Assembly (NCBI RefSeq): GCF_932526225.1
Contig: NC_064042.1
Location: 12,473,040-12,537,039, forward strand
Reading direction: 5' to 3'
DNA: 64,000 nucleotides
Origin: Nematostella vectensis
Lineage: Eukaryota > Cnidaria > Anthozoa > Actiniaria > Edwardsiidae
Of the stretch, positions 44,701 through 55,224 are shown one piece after another. Each line of letters begins with the position of its first letter. Within the stretch, counting starts at the first letter, position 1. The notes under the pieces were generated by a model. The model made no database searches. It was not told the DNA's origin and saw only the letters and a list, made by a program, of their open reading frames with translations. Position numbers and translations under genes: made by a program.

Positions 44701-45617
44701 GACGCTCTACGATTCTTAGAATACCTAAGAGTTGACGCTCTATGACTCTTAGTATACCTAAGAGTTGACGCTCTTTGACTCTTAGTATACCTAAGAGTTG
44801 ATGCGGTATTACTTTTAGTATACCTAAGAGTTGACGCTATATGACTCTTAGTATACCTAAGTGTTGACGCTCTATGGCTCTTAGTATACCTAAGAGTTGA
44901 TGCTTTATGACTCTTAGTATACCTAAGAGGTGATGCTTTATGATTCTTAGTATGCCTAAGAGTTGACGCTCTGTGACTCTTAGTATACCTAGGAGTCGAC
45001 GATCTATCGCTCTTAGTATACCTTAGAGTTGATGCTTTATGATTCTTAGAATACCTAAGAGTTGACGCTATATGACTCTTAGTATATCTAAGAGGTGATG
45101 CTTTATGATTCTTAGTATACCTAAGAGTTGACGCTCTTTGACTCTTAGTATACCTAAGTGTTGACACTCTATGACTCTTAGTATACCTAAGAGTTGTCGC
45201 TCTATTACTCTTAGTATACCTAAGAGTTGACGCTCTTTGACTCTTAGTATACCTAAGAGTTGACGCTCTATTACTCTTAGAATACATAAGAGTTCACGCT
45301 CTATGACTCTAAGAATACCTAAGAGTTGACGCTCTATGGCTCTTAGTATACCTAGGGGTTGACGCTCTATGGCTCTTAGTATACCTAAGAGTTGACGCTC
45401 TATTACTCTTAGAATACATAAGAGTTGACGCTCTTTGACTTTAAGTATACCCAAGAGGTGACGCTATATGGCTTATAAAATACCTAAGTGTTGACACTCT
45501 ATGGCCCTTAGTATACCTAAGAGTTGACGCTCTATGGCTCTTAGTATAACAAAGAGTTGACGCCCTATGATTCTTAGTATACCTAAGTGTTGACACTCTA
45601 TTACTCTTAGTATAGCT
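35705..45617. repeat. 33-bp palindromic minisatellite, ~300 units with higher-order repeats
   Basis: A ~9.9-kb array of a 33-bp monomer containing CTAAGAG, then GTTGACGCTCTATG, then CTCTTAG, so each monomer can fold as a hairpin. Variants recur in fixed order: a segment near 37267 repeats at 39140 (period 1,873 bp), relatives recur near 42.3-43.3 kb, and a 658-bp period is seen at 44018/44676. Because 33 is divisible by 3, the minus strand stays open for up to 378 codons as an 11-residue repeat (RASTLRYTKSH). Two-base-shortened units (GACTTAGTAT) reset the frame, which argues against coding. Confidence 0.95.
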
Positions 45618-47350
45618 ATCCTTTTTTGTCCATTATCTCAGGCGCACTCCACCGATTGTCCAAAGAGGGCTGGAAGTTATAGGCATCATATGGAAAAAGC
45701 ATGGTATTTGAATATTCCTTTATAAGAAATGACCCACTTTTTGGCCTCCCATAGGGTTGGGAGAGGGTGGGAGGGTGGGGGCGGGGGTTGTGCTTTCGCA
45801 CCCTGTGTACGCGCCTGTATTTCCTAGAAGTTGAGTTCACTGACCACGGATCAATTAAGTTAAAATCGGTGTCCTTAGCAATGGTAATAAGTCACTAGAT
45901 CCATCTATAAACTGCTTCTACCCAGATTTACCGCCTTGAAATTAACCGTCTTCTTAACTACCAACGGAGGGGTCAACCGGGATCGAGCTTATCTCACATG
46001 AGCAATGTGGGGCCCAGACCCCTCAGACCTCCCCCTTTCTGGACACTGCCTGCTTGATGAGAAATACTGATATTTTAGGGAACAAACTTAACATGGTAGA
46101 AACAAATCCCAACTGTTCTTTTACTAACATTAAAATCAAGCGATAATTTCTCTATTCAGACCGAATCAATAAACAATAACAATATGCGTTTTTGTTAAAT
46201 CCTGCAATAACTGGAAACTAATTTTACCAATTTCTACAATGAACAAAATCACACCAGACTTAAGTTCTTACTAACCGTTCGTCTCACACGTAGTATACAC
46301 AAGAGCCGTACTGCTGTCGGCGAACAATAGAAGACCTGCAACTTGTCTTCTGATCGATATTTGTCTTTCGAAAGTACATAAGTCACTTGGCGCTATTGTA
46401 TTGACAGGTGGTAATGTCTTGCTATGTTTAGCAAGTCTGTTGTTCAAGAAGCTAGCGCTCTACCACCTTTTAATTGCATCATAAATTTCAATTCAGCTGT
46501 GAAGAAATAGTCAGTGTGCGCGGTGATGAAGGACTTTCTTTTCACGAAAAACACTCGCTGTTTGTGCAATTTAAGATTACCAAGTAGCACAGTTGACACT
46601 TTTGTAGGAGTTTATTTCTACTGGAATGGTGTACACACTAAGTATAGTAACCAACAAACATCACATCCCGCCAATAGAGTTAATTCTTTCATTCGACTAC
46701 GTTTTGACGTTTTATTCTAAGTTGAATATATCTCACCAAGTCTTCTTGTTTTAGTCTTTCTTATTTATCCCCTTAGTTTTCTAGCGTATGATATTCATTT
46801 ATGTCCTTCGAATCAATTTGCAAACCTTTTTCTATATTTTATCGTCAATTTTACCGATATTAAATACAATTTGCAATAATTGCCTTGGCTAAAAATGACC
46901 AATCAGTGGACAGCATACACGTGATCATTCCTTGTCAATCAAATTGAATTCAAACCAACTACAAATAGAACAGTTTCCCCAGATAGACCAACCACTACCC
47001 TGTGACCCATTAAACATGACTAATTACCATGTGCGTCGTGAAGGCTTGTGTTGCTCTGCTTTCTTTCTTTATTATTATACATAACACACGGTGTGGACTG
47101 TGGAAAGGAGACAGGGGTAAGATCGAAATCACGCAAATTCTCCTTAAGTGTCGAATTTAAACCTCAAATCTTTTTTTCGAATTTGAAATGTCTTTAACAG
47201 TTTTAGGTAATTGCTTTGAAGTTAATTTATTGGTGTATTTTAGATTTACTCGCAGCTGAAATGGTCATCGTTATAGCCGGCTCACAATCGATATTTGAAA
47301 ATCGCGCGCTTCGACAAAGTGCTCTGTGATTGGTCAATTCTTATATTGTC
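45618..47350. other. Host intergenic DNA left of copy B
   Basis: AT-rich with no recognised gene. CCAAT-type words (GACCAATCAG at about 46900; GATTGGTCAAT at about 47330) are present. It ends with ATTGTC, immediately before the copy B terminus. Confidence 0.4.
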
Positions 47351-47735
47351 GGGGGGGACTTGGGGTTTCAGTGAAACGAGTGGGAGGCGCGAATCGCCCC
47401 TCCGGGCCTCCCAGCCCCATCTTAGGCTTTGGAGGGGCCCAGCGCCCCTCCGACCCCCCCCCCCCCCCCCCCAGTCTCATTCCAGGCTGGGGCTTTCGGT
47501 GTCACCGAAACGCGTTTCGCGTAGGTTAATAATTGCTGATTATTAATCTACTTCGGGACCACTTCGTGTAGATGGATAATTAGCAGAAGTAAATCTGCGC
47601 AAAACACACTCCGCGTAGATGAATAATTAGCAATCATTAGTCCGCTGTATATCGACAGCAGCGGGACTGGGGCCTTTCATAGAAACGAGTGGGAACCTTG
47701 CAATTAGACCTCCGTCTGTCCTGTGGTATACCGAG
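47351..47735. repeat. Copy B left terminal inverted repeat and iterons
   Basis: Begins with GGGGGGGACTTGGGGTTTCA and the GGGAGGCGCGAATCG region shared with both ends of copy A. It continues with iterons containing CGCGTAGATGAATAATTAGC and CTTCGTGTAGATGGATAATT (47520-47640), then a sequence shared with fragment C (CCTTTCATAGAAACGAGTGG). A C-run lies at about 47453-47472. Confidence 0.75.
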
Positions 47736-47745
47736 TGTTCGAAGG

Positions 47746-47940
47746 ATGAAGTGCCGAAAGGATTACTGCGGGTGGCTAAAGGTCGGCCATGCAAACACGT
47801 GCGGCCATAGGTGCATGGACACCTACTGCAAGGTGCACCTCCAAAGGCTCCGTAAGGGCAGCCCCCTCCCCGTGCCGTGCAGGATCTGCGGAGACTGGGT
47901 GGCACAAGGCATACCCAAACACTCATCCCGCCGGCTGTGA
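47746..47940 (+). pseudogene. Small Cys-rich (zinc-binding-like) protein (copy B)
   Basis: ATG 47746. MKCRKDYCGWLKVGHANTCG, HRCMDTYCKVHLQRLRKG and PCRICG give paired Cys and His residues suitable for zinc. The C-terminal CxxCG and basic tail present in copy A are replaced here by a jump into the promoter repeat (GTGGCACAAGG), so the gene is truncated. It precedes the replicase in the same direction. Confidence 0.6.
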
Positions 47941-47982
47941 TACGGGCAATTAGAGATTGGGTGGCACAAGGCATACCCAAAC
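47885..47982. promoter_or_regulatory. Replicase promoter-proximal repeats (copy B)
   Basis: Two units of GGGTGGCACAAGGCATACCC with a GATACGGGCAATTAGAGA spacer end directly at the replicase ATG (47983). Copy A has about four units. Confidence 0.55.
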
Positions 47983-50900
47983 ATGGACGCTTACATAGAG
48001 GGGATTCTCAATAGCGTGCCTAACAAAGAGGCGCCTGCCGTACTGGCAGGGCTGGTCCAGAACATCCTAGACGAGGGCATCCCCGAGGATGCCAAGCGCA
48101 AGCTGCTTAAGCCGCTCATGCCGGCGATCTCGCGGCCAGAGGAAGTCTGGCGCGAGTTTGACCCATTGCTGCTGGAACGGCGGCAAGAGGGCCCAGAGGG
48201 CTTAGACCCCGAGGAGTACTATTCTCTCTTCGTCGGCGGCGTCCATCTTTGGTTCCCAAGCGTGGATGCAACTCTTCGGGGCAAAGACATGAGCGCCGGT
48301 GTTTACCAGGAGATACGAGATCTTGGTAGAGCAGGTGTCATTGCTCTAAAGCCGGTTATGCGGGGGCCTGATGTTAATGATGACGGCTCGTTGTGGTGGG
48401 TCTCGCACGAGCAAGAGTCTGTGAGGGCAAACGCAGTGCTGCCACTGGTGCTCGAGATGGTAGACCCCGACCGGCGTTACAGACCCTTTACGGTCGTTGG
48501 TAAGGCCCCCGTAGAGCCATTGGCGCCAGTCACGGAGGAGGAAGGGTGCTCGGAGCACAAGATTGGTGGGTCGTTAGTCAAAAGAGGGGACCAAATCGCA
48601 GTCGGCGCCCTGGAAGGCATCGATGCGGGTATTTGGAAGAAAGGACGAGAGTACCTCGTCTACGTGAGATACGAGCTTCGCCTTTTACCTGAGCAAAATG
48701 GGGAGCCTGGGCCAATGTTTGAGCGAGGAGGGAGTGACGCCTTCGCTAACTGTGTTGCGAGCTATGTTGCCGTCTTCTTGAGGAATCGCGGCACTTCGCG
48801 CTCCCTTGGTCTAACCAAGACACGAGGCAAGATCCTCGAGCGATATGACAAGAAGCTGGCCACTGAGGGATGCACCAAAGAAGACCTCTTTGAGATGGAA
48901 AAGAAGCTCGAGATAAAGCTGGTAGCCGTGGAAGCCCTTGGCAACGTTATGTGGGACTCGGGGAAGTACAAGAAGGGGTACACACGAATCCACATCCCTT
49001 GCCACAATAACCACGCCTGGGCGGAGCTTCCGACTGAACCACCTGCGATCGCGAGCGTCCACGACCTAGACTCCGAGGCTGAGGGGAAGCTTCGTTCGTT
49101 ATGTCAGGAGAAGGCTCTAACCAGTGCCGCCACAAAAACGCGCGAGGCAAAAGTGCGAGAGGTGCTCATTCGCTTTATAAACAGGGCGATCCCCAGAAGC
49201 ACGAGGATCTGGCTGTGTGGGCGTGTTATAGTCACGGACGAAGGCAAACTGTACCGATCGGGACAGGACGGAGTAGCTATTGACAGGGCGTTTACAGACG
49301 CGACAGGATACGATCCTCAATGGCTCCCTGATGATCACCCAGCCTACCAAGAGTACACCGAAGCTACGCACTCGATAGGCGGTGCAATAGGGTATCGCTT
49401 CAAGAAGTGGACCCAAGGAGAGAACATCAGACCAACGCCTCTTAAATACAAGGACGTGTGGCGAGCGGCGCAGGTTGAGTCCAAAGTGTGGAATAGCAAG
49501 GAAAACTTAGGGGCGCAGCCTCATGCGCACATCGACATGCGTGCGGCGTACCTAGGATGCGAGGACAGTGTCTTCGGCGGCGCCTCGGACGCCATTGATT
49601 TGTTACGGAAATACGGCTTCCCTACGAACGTGTATCGTATCGCGGATGTTGTGGGACGGCCATTGAGCGAGGTTCTTCAACTAACTGGGGCCATTCAGCT
49701 GACCGAGTGGGAGTTCTCTAAGGCCTGCACTTGGAACAAAACGAGGGCTGGATCACCACGCCAGAGCTCAAGGACTCGGGTGACCTCGTCATGGCCACGG
49801 CGAGGGAGGTGTTGTATAGCGTCGGAAAAAAGGACTCCATCAGGTTCCCTCACCCCAGCGCGTGCCGTACCGGCAGCGAAGACTCGCAGTACCCTAAAGG
49901 TCGAGATCTCGCTGTCCGTTTCGTTGGCAAGTGCGCTCGCCATGGCGACGAGTCCTCGATCGTAGTCCGCGACCGTGAAGAAGCCGCGTATCTGACAAAC
50001 CTCCTTGCGGGCACCGACCACTTACTTAAATTCGAGCATGCCGACGGGGCTCATCTGATCCAATACAAAGACGGTGTCCGGCGCTCACAATGGTACCATA
50101 TCAGGGCCTTCGTCTTGGCGTACACAAACATAGCGTTGCGACGCATGTTGAGGCGGATCCCTCGCGAAGACGTCCTCCGAGTGTGCACAGATGCCATATA
50201 CGCAAAGGCGGTGCCCAGTGGTGTAGAGCTCATGGAGCGGAATCCGAGGTATGGAGAGTGGCGCCACAAGAAGCCTGGGTACGGTACGAGTGGCGACCCG
50301 AAGCGGCTTGGGGTCCAAAGAAGTCGGGGAGCTTGGCCAGGGAGCCAAGCACTGCGCCGAGTCTGCCGTGCGATCTAGTAGCCGCAACCTCTGCAAAGAT
50401 TTATCTAGCCGGCCAAGGAGGATCGGGGAAGACCGAGTGGGCGGTGAGCATGTTCCGCGGCCGCAACGTTGTGGTGCTCACCCCCGAGAACGACCTCGCC
50501 CACGACCATTGCAACAGCCTGCGCCTCGCGATGAAGGCTCAAACCTACCACCACTACCTCTGAATACCAGCGGAGAAGCCGATAGGGGAGTGGAGACCTT
50601 CCGAGCTGGGGCACAAACTCCACCGTCTCACAGAAGTAATCATCATTGACGATTGCTGTAAGGTACAGACTAAAGTGCTACGCGCCATCCTAGGGTATCT
50701 CGCCACGCGGCCGTGTCAGGTAGTGTGTTGTGGCGACTATGGGCAGGTCCCGCCCTGGGGAGATAAAGAGGGGCCTCACGATATGCTCAAGGAGTGGGCA
50801 CAAGGAACATCCGCTAGTTCGAGTCCGACTACCGCTGCCTGTGTGAAGACTGCGGAAAGCCGTACAGTACATGCGACTGCGGCTCTGCCGCGCCCTCCTC

Positions 50901-51783
50901 CAGGCTCCACGAAATCAAGGGCCGGATTTGGTGTCAGCCAGATTCCCAACAGCTTGAGGTGTTTTGAGAGGAGTGGGATGGGGTGGCTTTCGACGCGGCG
51001 ATCGAGCAGGCCCACCCAAGCGATATGTGGGTGTGCTCGACCAACAAGATGGGGGCTCGTGTTCAGCAGCGATTGGTAGAGCACCACAGGAAAAACTACC
51101 CCCGATTGCCAGCAACCATCCGCTTTGACCCCGATCCTAGCGTCGCGCATCGTTATCGCAAGCAAGGGCGGCCGGTGCCCGTGCCAGGCAAAAGGGGTGC
51201 GAAGGTCGACGCGTACAAAGGCACGGTAGTCGAGGTTCCTCTCGACGCGGTCCTTAACGGGCTTCCCCTCGAGTGGAAATACGCGGGCAGGGGGACAGTC
51301 CACCGGGTGCAGGGCAAGACTATCCAGACTCCAAGAAGTTTGTTTATCATAGAACACAGCTTAGAGGGCTGGATCACGAATGCTGTATACACCGGCATCT
51401 CCCGCGTGCGGCGCGCCGACCAGATAGTCCGCGTGATCCCCCCCGATAACACCCCCGGTGCCTTGGTTCCCACAGGACTGCAGGCTACGCCCAGTGAAGA
51501 GCTCATTATAGCGCGAATCAAGCGATACGCTATAGACGACATGCAAAAGGGTCGCACAAAGTACACGGGACCGCACCACGTTCTGACGGTAGACCACGTA
51601 CTCGGCATGATTGCTGACGCGAAAAAGAAGTGCACGGTCTGTGGCACTCAGTTTCTGCTTCAGGGGTACACCAAGAGTCATCCCCAATGCTTCAGTATCG
51701 ACCGGCTGGACGACAGTCAGGGTCACTACAAGTGGAATGTCAGACTCACGTGCCTTAGCTGCAATAGAAGTCACAAGCGCTGA
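47983..51783 (+). pseudogene. Giant replicase: Cys/His domain + PolB-like palm + SF1 helicase + HNH nuclease (copy B)
   Basis: About 1,266 codons. A Cys257/His343 domain (NCVASYV ... CHNNHAW) resembles OTU-like N-termini seen in some viral PolBs. The palm shows HIDMRAAYLGC (motif A, Asp518), LAYTNIALRRML (motif B-like) and CTDAIYAK near 735, aligning with the PolB DTDSIY motif with the first Asp replaced by Cys. The SF1 helicase has Walker A GQGGSGKT (~812), IIIDDCC (Walker B), GDYGQVPPW, HRVQGKTIQ and YTGISRVR. The C-terminal HNH domain has CTVCG, SIDRLDDSQGHYKWN and CLSCNRSHK. It is inactivated by frameshifts near 49728, 50283 and 50808 and by TGA at 50561-50563. It would replicate the element's DNA. 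Domain names rest on motif reading. Confidence 0.75.
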
Positions 51784-52737
51784 TCACGCTAGCGTCACGC
51801 TACTCAACTGCGAACGCGTGAAGTCGTGCTTAGAGTACGCCGTGTAATACAACACTGGCTGTCCGGGCTCTATGACCCTCTTTAGTATTGGGTATGCCTT
51901 GCTTGTCCACCACGAGTCTGTCGCTCGCCGTCGGCCCTTGTCCTGAAGGTCTTTCTCGTTTACGGCGATGTACACCTCCGTTCCGACCTCTAAGGGAACC
52001 TCTAAGGGGGGCTTTTCGGCTTTAAGAGGCACGCGCCTCAGCTTTATGGCGTCTTTAGGCGCAAAGCCAGTCATGCGAGTCTTCGTTGCGTTTATGTCCG
52101 AAATGACGATTGGCAAAGCAGTAACCCACTCGAGGTTTGTCTCGCCGGATGCAAGCTCCTTCGAGTACTGCACACGAAATAGGCGCTGTGCCAGCCAGCG
52201 ATGGAAAGACTCGGCGAAAGTTTGGCTCCTGTGGTGCCCTGGCTCAGCCCGTCGGACCTCCACCCCGTGGTCTGTTAGGAGCTTCGTGGTAGCACCCTTG
52301 AACTCCGTGCCGTCATCAACCATGAGGACTTTAGACCATGTGAGAGGTCCCTCTGCACAGATGTCAGCGAGTTCGCGGGAGACGACGGCCGCGCTCTTAG
52401 TCCTCAGTGGGCGGGCGGCTTTATATCGTGAAGCAACTTCAACGACAGTCAGGGCATACTTGTACCCGCGGTCGGTTGGCAAGAATAGCAGGTCCGACTA
52501 GTGGATACGGTTTGGTATCTGCTCCGAGAAGTGGGCGTAGGTAGTTGGAGGAGGGGGTGTCTGTGTGTACCCCCCGACGGGCTGCGAGCTTACCCACTTG
52601 CGCACTCGATCTATGGAGGCTGAACCCTTGGGAAGTTTGGCATGCAGAGCGGTCACTCCCTGGAAGCCACCTCTGGCGTAGTATATAGGACGAAGGAACG
52701 CATCGAGTTCTTCGTCGGACATGCGCTTCGCCGCCAT
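51784..52737 (-). pseudogene. Retroviral-type (rve) integrase (copy B)
   Basis: 318 codons from ATG 52737 to the stop at 51784, the Polinton-type DDE integrase. The N-terminus MAAKRMSDEELDAFL precedes the core: SDLLFLPTDRGYKYALTVVE (first Asp), MVDDGTEFKG (second Asp) and GHHRSQTFAESFHRWLAQRL (Glu). WVTALPIVISDINATKTRM follows, then a C-terminal SH3-like part (VGTEVYIA, LYYTAYSKHDFTRSQL). One in-frame TAG at 52498-52500, where CAG (Gln) is expected just before the first catalytic Asp, is the only lesion seen. It is convergent with the replicase, with adjacent stops. It would insert element DNA into the host genome. Lost in copy A. Confidence 0.9.
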
Positions 52738-53095
52738 TACGTGTCGGCAATAATGTATCGCGATACATTGCAACAGGTGTATCAGTCTCCAACAGGCGCT
52801 TGCCGTCTGCTCGGGTAGTGCCGAGGTGGTCTTTCTGAGGTCGGAAGGCCCTCGGAGAACGACCTTTGCGAACCTCTTAACGCACTCCCTGTCTGCGCGC
52901 CACAGCTCGAGGCTTCGGTTAGCAATGTCACCAAAGCTACATAACCCACCCATCGACGGCACCTTCGGTGTCACTCGCTTAGCAGCGGCTGCTACCTCGT
53001 GCATAGCACTCCACAGCTGGTCTGCAATCATCTTATACGTATAAGCGCAGTATGGAAAAAGGCCGCCTAGACGCAGCGCCGGAACGGCAGCTGCA
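52738..53095. other. Integrase upstream region with palindromes
   Basis: Contains ATGTATCGCGATACAT (52753-52768) and CTTATACGTATAAG (53032-53045), both perfect palindromes, and a GCCG-GAA-CGGC hairpin at 53078-53088. The minus frame is partly open upstream of the integrase ATG, but nothing recognisable is encoded. Copy A has different perfect palindromes at the same two places (14505-14520, 14439-14456). Confidence 0.5.
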
Positions 53096-53464
53096 TCAAA
53101 GCAAGCGGCTAGCTGTGTAGCCGATTGCGAGAGCGCCGGCGCCAATGTACGCCAACTCGGCGTTTTTCTTCGTTTTGCTGGGGATGTAGTAGTCGGACAG
53201 CTCAGAAGCCCGCATCGACTCCAGGAATTGTTTTGGTCGGGTCTGGTTGTAGAGTTTGAGCGCGTAGTCAGTGTCGGTGAAGTTTTGCTTTGCGAGGGCC
53301 CCTCTCTCGCGACTTTGAGCTTGCCAATCGAGGATTTTCTGTCGCCGCTGTTGGTAGCGTCCATAGTCTTGTTGTTTGTTGCCACCAAGTTGTAGGTAGT
53401 TGCCACCAACAAATGCAGTCGCGTTTAGGACGGCGCCACCAACCAAAATCGCGATGGAGGCCAT
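53096..53464 (-). CDS. Small N-terminally hydrophobic element protein, shortened (copy B)
   Basis: 122 codons (MASIAILVGGAVLNATAFVG start). About 20 residues of the charged middle present in copy A are replaced by a short Gln/Gly-rich piece, but the frame is kept. NFTDTDYALKLYNQTRP and the weakly hydrophobic C-terminus are conserved. It heads a minus-strand series of element genes, after a spacer from the integrase start. Function unknown; likely membrane-associated. Confidence 0.65.
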   Translation of the reverse strand: MASIAILVGGAVLNATAFVGGNYLQLGGNKQQDYGRYQQRRQKILDWQAQSRERGALAKQNFTDTDYALKLYNQTRPKQFLESMRASELSDYYIPSKTKKNAELAYIGAGALAIGYTASRLL

Positions 53465-53556
53465 CGAGTAGTGTGTGATGCTGTGTGTACGTGTTCATAC
53501 AAGAACACGAGTCTAATACGTGGCCTACACATGTAGTAGTGTGCCACAGTACACTA

Positions 53557-53791
53557 CTACATGGGCAGGATCTTCTGGTCCTCAAGGTAACCCTTCAAAG
53601 CGACAGCACCTGCAACGGCGGCAGTCATTTTTGCGTAGTTCTTTGGTCTTTGGTGAAGTCTTGGTGGGGTCTTTGGTGAAGTCTTCGCGCAAGACCTTGC
53701 GCCCAACCCAGCCGATACCAGCGACGAGGCCGGTTATGACTGCGGCGTCGGTGATGGTCTTTGTAATCTTGCTTTGCTGCGTCGTCGACAT
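53557..53791 (-). pseudogene. Small hydrophobic element protein (copy B)
   Basis: Starts at 53791 (MSTTQQSKITKTITDAAV). The two-hydrophobic-segment layout is the same as in copy A, but an indel after FTKDPTK (near 53660) shifts the frame. The homologous stop is at 53557-53559. It supplies the empty site for the copy A LINE insertion (TTGAGGAC occurs once at about 53579-53586 on the minus strand). Confidence 0.65.
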
Positions 53792-53844
53792 TGCGATGCA
53801 CGGACCTGCGGATATGGGTGGGGCCCTTGTGTTTAAATGTCTGC

Positions 53845-54473
53845 TTACTCCATGGCTAACAGTTGAGATCTGCACTGTCCGGGAGCGCGAAGCGCTGTCG
53901 CCGGAACGGCAAGCGGTCGAACCTTGGTCTGCTGTGCGGCTGCCAGCGGCGGCCTTGCGGGCGGAGTCACGTCGTCGGCCACTGCAAGTGGATCGGTAGC
54001 TCGCTGGTTAACAGTTGGTGTACGAGTGAAAGCGGCAGCTAGCTCCCGCCTACATGTGTAGGGGCCGATCAGTGACACTAGAAGACCAGCGACCCCGATA
54101 ACCGAGCTAGCCGACCAAGCAGAGTTGCTTGCCGGGACTGGTGTGTGTATTATGCCGAAGGCATCTTCGGCACGCGCTCGCAAACCTCGCGTCCCTGCGA
54201 CTCGCTAGCGACTGGCGACTCAACACGTTGTACAGCTTTCTTCTTCAATCTGTTAAGTCGGTTCCACTCTGCCAAGCGCCTTCCGGCTTCGACTCGTCCA
54301 GGGTGTTTAGGTCGGGTCGCGGGTGGCTCAGGGCTTGCGATTCTCTCCACCAACGCCGAAGGCGTACGTTCAGGTTCATGAGAAGCTTGTTCCGCAGATT
54401 GTTTGTCATGTTCCGCTGACCCGTTTGCCGTTCCGGCAGGCTGGGCACTAGTACTTCCTTGAGGTTCCTCCAT
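53845..54473 (-). pseudogene. Pro/Ala-rich single-pass membrane protein (copy B)
   Basis: Starts at 54473 (MEEPQGSTSAQPAGT). The basic motif GRVEAGRRLAEWNRLNR is conserved. A frameshift near 54165 separates it from the membrane span (SVIGVAGLLVSLIG) and tail, which end at 53845. At the site of the shift, copy B has an ATGCC-GAA-GGCAT hairpin (54152-54164), whereas copy A has GCCG-GAA-CGGC. Confidence 0.65.
54152..54164. repeat. GAA/TTC-triloop mini-hairpin family, copy B sites
   Basis: ATGCC-GAA-GGCAT. Other copy B members are at 53078-53088, 53900-53910, 54353-54365, 54426-54438, 54622-54636 and 60488-60500, all with GAA or TTC loops. Others have loops TAC (49863-49875), ATC (55029-55043), GGA (55826-55836), GGG (56103-56113) and CTA (near 58262). 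Stems are GCCG/CGGC or GCC/GGC based. Several differ from copy A in presence or form. Confidence 0.6.
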
Positions 54474-54526
54474 TTGTGATGCAACTACTTTGTTGCTGAA
54501 GAAGTGGCAAGCTTTCAAATAAACGT

Positions 54527-55131
54527 CTACTCTGGGATGGCAGACTCGCCTCTGTGCGTTTGCGGGCAAACCACTGGTGAATCCGATACTGCTACCTCGT
54601 GTTGACACCGCGCGTCAGCGCTTGCCGTTCCGGCGGTGTTCACATGACGTGCTACGTGTAACGCCCCGACGGCTAAAGCCATCAAACGACCGCAGCGTAG
54701 AGACAGGCTTCCGCACAATGTGCGGAGCTCGTTGTTGATGATGTAGTCGGACACTAGGTCATTGTGAAGATCGACCACACTGTCTATCGGCAGCGCCATG
54801 CCTACTAGCTTAGTCGTAAGCTTCAGAAGGCTGTCTGCCAGGGCGTCTGTAGTCCGGCTGTCTAGAGCGGTCTCGTATCGCTTCTCGTACTTCCTCACCT
54901 CCTCGGCGCTCATGCGCTTGACGTCGTCGTGAGTCAGGGCCTTGCCTACCATTTCTCTCGACTTCCCCGAGGCTACGAGAATCGCGAGTTTCTCCCTCAC
55001 GTCTGCTACCTAGTTTGCTCACCTCCGGTTGCCGATCCGGCAGGCTGCGTCGAGCAGTCCAACGATTCGACGGCCGGGAGGCCGGCGGCGCCCCCCTCAA
55101 GAAGACTCTCAAAGTATTCTTCGCTCATCAT
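54527..55131 (-). pseudogene. Conserved helical element protein (copy B)
   Basis: Starts at tandem ATGs 55126-55131. After the acidic N-terminus and Thr/Gly linker, an indel gives a stop (TAG near 55012). The helical core (REKLAILVASGKSREM, RMSAEEVRKYEKRYETA) then continues to 54527. The C-terminal tail differs from copy A. Same position between the ATPase and the Pro-rich membrane protein. Confidence 0.65.
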
Positions 55132-55175
55132 GCACCCCTGCCGTGGCTAATGTGCAACAAGTGTGATCAATGCGT

Positions 55176-55191
55176 TATGCCCTAGGGCATA
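55176..55191. promoter_or_regulatory. Perfect palindrome between ATPase and helical-protein genes
   Basis: TATGCCCTAGGGCATA is a perfect 16-bp palindrome. Copy A keeps the core GCCCTAGGGC at 9572-9581. It lies between the ATPase stop and the next start, so it may be an operator or transcription-end element. Confidence 0.5.
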
Positions 55192-55224
55192 CGTGGGCGG
55201 TGGTTAACTGCGCTTATCGTTCAA

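Noticed and set aside
35705-45617. Possible CRISPR-like array
   Set aside because: Monomers are contiguous with no unique spacers, the context is eukaryotic and there are no cas genes.
45616-45840. 74-codon minus-strand frame next to the satellite
   Set aside because: Basic, Pro-rich and unrecognised, starting in satellite-adjacent DNA; no support for a gene.
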